A DNA stretch of 56,778 bases, taken from Rhizophlyctis rosea. Lineage: Eukaryota > Chytridiomycota > Chytridiomycetes > Rhizophlyctidales > Rhizophlyctidaceae. Location: the NCBI GenBank assembly GCA_027596075.1, contig JADGJC010000242.1:6345-63122 (forward strand). The letters are read 5' to 3'. Under the pieces are notes generated by a model, which worked only from the letters and a program-made list of their open reading frames with translations, was not told the DNA's origin and did not search any database. Made by a program: the position numbers and the translations under genes. This document shows, in pieces, positions 54,692-56,778 of the stretch. Position 1 is the stretch's first letter. Every line of letters starts with the position of its first letter.

Positions 54692-56778
54692 ATGACCGCC
54701 CTCCAAAAAGGCTCAAAACTCCTCCTCCACCCACACCGAACATCCGCAAAGCCACTACTAACCCTCCTCCCCATCATCCTCACCCTCCTCGCACTCTACC
54801 TCCTCCAACCTATCACATTCACCATCCTTCCCGACTTTCCCACGCATTCTACAACTGGAGACGATGCCTCCTCGACCACCACACCACCACCATCACTCTT
54901 CCTTCCCACAGTCGAAGACGACGGGACGTTGCCGCTTGAGAAGGTGTATGCGGGTTTGGCGGATCATTACTTGGTGCCGTGGAAGGGCGTGGAGGGGTTC
55001 CCTGCGCCGCGTGTGACGAAGAGGATGTTGGATCGGATGGAGGTGCCTGTCAAGGGAGCGTATTTTAGAGTGAGGATTGTTGGAGGGAAGGTTTGGTTTA
55101 GGACTTTGGTAGAGTGGCCTGCTACGTGAGTTCTTTTGTGTTTTGTGGGTTTTTGCATGCTCTTTTTGCGGTGTCTGGTGTCCGTGGGCCACATGTGGTG
55201 GGAGCGATGTTTCAAATATCTCGCAGCATGGTGTGAGCTCTGGATTGGGCATTTACATTACTATACTTACCCCGGGGCTCGCACATATCACGGTAGTTAC
55301 CGAACGCAACGGATGTTTTGCATGCTGGAAAACATCGCGGAAGCTGCCCGGAAGCATGACGTTCCCAACACCGAGTTGTAAGTCTTGCTTCTATCCATTG
55401 CCTTTTTCAAAACATCACACCTTGATTCTCATATTAAACTCACAATCTCACACAGCTACGTCGGCGTCTCCGACAGCCCACACATGCGCACCGACACCCT
55501 CATGAACGGCAAGGATCACCCCGGCTTCCCAGCCTTCAGTCGCGTAACGGGCCATGGCTTCATCAACATCCCTGTTCCCGATCCGGTCGAGCAGGGATGC
55601 TACGGAGGCTACGCAATCGGAAACGTGACGATCCCGCCGTGGGAGGAGAAGATCAGTAAAGGGTTCTTCAGAGGGAGTACTAGTCAATGTATGTATGTTT
55701 TTTTTTGGCGTGGATGCATGAGGGAGGAGAGGAGGAAACTGGTCTTGCGAGGAGAGTCAGGAAGGGTAGAGGCGACAACGATTTGCCGAAGGAAAGAGTG
55801 AGTATATGACTGACAGAGTTTCCCATTCAAACCGACATAGACAACTTCTTCGCGGACAACTGGCACGTGAGCCAACGGATCAAGATTGCTCAGTACTCGA
55901 TGCGGTACCCGGAGCTGTTGGATGCGGGCCTGACAAAGCTCTTCAAAATGGTGCCCTTTCATGGTTTCCCGGCCCCGACGAAGACAGAGATCTTGAATTC
56001 TACGGGTGGGTGTTTTGGGTATTGCTGGGTGGTGCGGGAAATGTCGATTATTGGTCATTCTTGGCGGCACATGCCCACAGAGCCATGGACTTTTGACTAA
56101 AACACACCATTTGGATTCAACAATAGGCATCGCGACATTGCCGTCGACGAAGATCGAAGAGCAGGTCAAGTACAAGTACATCATCGACATTGACGGCGGA
56201 CTAGGAAGCAGTCGCAAGCGGTCCATCTTGGCTTCGGGGAGCGTGTTGATCCGGCAAGAGAGCCCATTCTATCTGGTAAGGCTTGGTTGCTATCTTGACT
56301 CCTACTCAACCCAGAGAAACGTGAAATCTCCATGAACTGAACCAATGACACAAAAACAATAACAGCACTACGAACCCCTCCTCAAACCCCACATCCACTA
56401 CATCCCCCTGCCCCCCCACCTTCAAACCCTCCCAACCCTTCTAACAACTCTTCAAACCCACGACACATACGCCCACCACGTCGCCCTCGCGGGCCTCGTA
56501 TTCCACAAGCGCCATCTATCCCACACATCCGACATTCTCTACTGGTCCATCGTCCTGAAAAAGTACGCCGCCCTCCTGACGGACCCACCCGTCGACGAAT
56601 CCCCCGTTGGCGTGAACCAGTGTGATGGTGTTGGGGAGGAAGGAAGGAGGGTGTTTGAGGCGGGGTTTTGTGGGTGTTCTAGTGGGTGGTTGGCGTGGGA
56701 TGGTGCCCGTGGGGAGTGGGTGGGGAGGTTTGAGAGGCGGTTGGCGGAGAGGCGGAGGGAGTGGAAGAGGGAGAGGGA
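54692..56778 (+). CDS. CAP10-type (GT90) glycosyltransferase, 3' end outside window
   Basis: Exons 54692-55125, 55297-55377, 55456-55688, 55841-56005, 56127-56275 and 56366 to the edge; every join keeps frame. After a short basic N terminus comes one membrane anchor (PLLTLLPIILTLLALYLL), giving a type II Golgi/ER layout with a luminal catalytic part. Family signatures: PPWEEKISKGFFRGSTS (donor-binding RG-S region), MRYPELLDAGLTK, and YKYIIDIDGGLGSSRKRSILASGSVLIRQESPFYLHYEPLL. The last is the hallmark CAP10 segment with the acidic pair in DIDG. Cryptococcal CAP10/CAP59-neighbour enzymes and animal POGLUT proteins share this fold and add xylose or glucose to glycans; the acceptor here is unknown. 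An earlier in-frame ATG at 54629 is possible. The second exon is short (81 bp); its TAG acceptor was chosen because it alone keeps the conserved frame. Confidence 0.85.

Overview
The window is nuclear DNA of a fungus, most likely a zoosporic, chytrid-like lineage. It carries a 375-residue actin, GT-AG introns mostly of 43-240 bp, and many C2H2 regulators. It also has a secreted AA9 cellulose monooxygenase with a CBM1 tail, an Are/DGAT1-type acyltransferase, a HUT1-type UDP-galactose transporter, a Skt5/Chs4-like Sel1 protein, a CAP10-type glycosyltransferase and a Crinkler-like N-terminal domain on a membrane protein. The phylum is an inference from this mixture; no rRNA or mitochondrial marker is present. 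Conserved genes end with TAA, TAG and TGA, so the standard genetic code applies.

Layout. 1-257: tail of an Arg/Asp/Glu-rich protein. 712-9698: three neighbouring regulator-like genes that share an unrecognised His/Cys-rich module, C-x6-H-x7-H-x14-H-x-C, each time with C2H2 or C2HC fingers. One of them also has a FAR1 domain and an in-frame TAA inside the module; another is frameshifted. 10025-12341: Crinkler-like header, membrane segment and WD40-like propeller. 12995-14225: Old Yellow Enzyme. 15227-16338: AA9 LPMO with CBM1. 17304-18422: C2H2 regulator. 19588-21842: tandemly duplicated, partly broken Nrd1/Msa1-like RRM locus. 21843-24206: non-coding, with a 132-bp tandem duplication and one copy of a dispersed repeat. 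24207-25478: actin. 26531-28501: multi-pass membrane protein with a long polar tail. 29203-29945: piggyBac-type MITE with four internal 16-bp palindromes.

The second half holds a C2H2 regulator (31170-32258), an MBOAT acyltransferase (32853-34811), a five-repeat Myb protein with a probable mitochondrial presequence (36023-37075) and an inverted Myb relic (37823-38110). Then come a DUF7918-like nuclear protein (38431-40687), a second C2H2 regulator paralogous to the first (41258-42535), the second dispersed-repeat copy (about 43555-43960) and HUT1 (44482-45543). The end holds a PD-(D/E)XK nuclease-like gene (46061-47318), an FHA plus HMG-box protein (47686-49845), the Skt5-like protein (50799-53472) and a CAP10-like glycosyltransferase running off the end (54692-56778).

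These are independent, individually transcribed fungal genes; no operon-like logic or metabolic cluster is visible. Two themes recur. The first is transcription-factor-like genes (FAR1, C2H2, Myb, HMG), several in related pairs or triplets with broken members. The second is a saw-tooth in codon choice, C-ending then G/T-ending along the sense strand, that often restarts at introns. The best candidate for something undescribed is the His/Cys-rich module in the first 10 kb.
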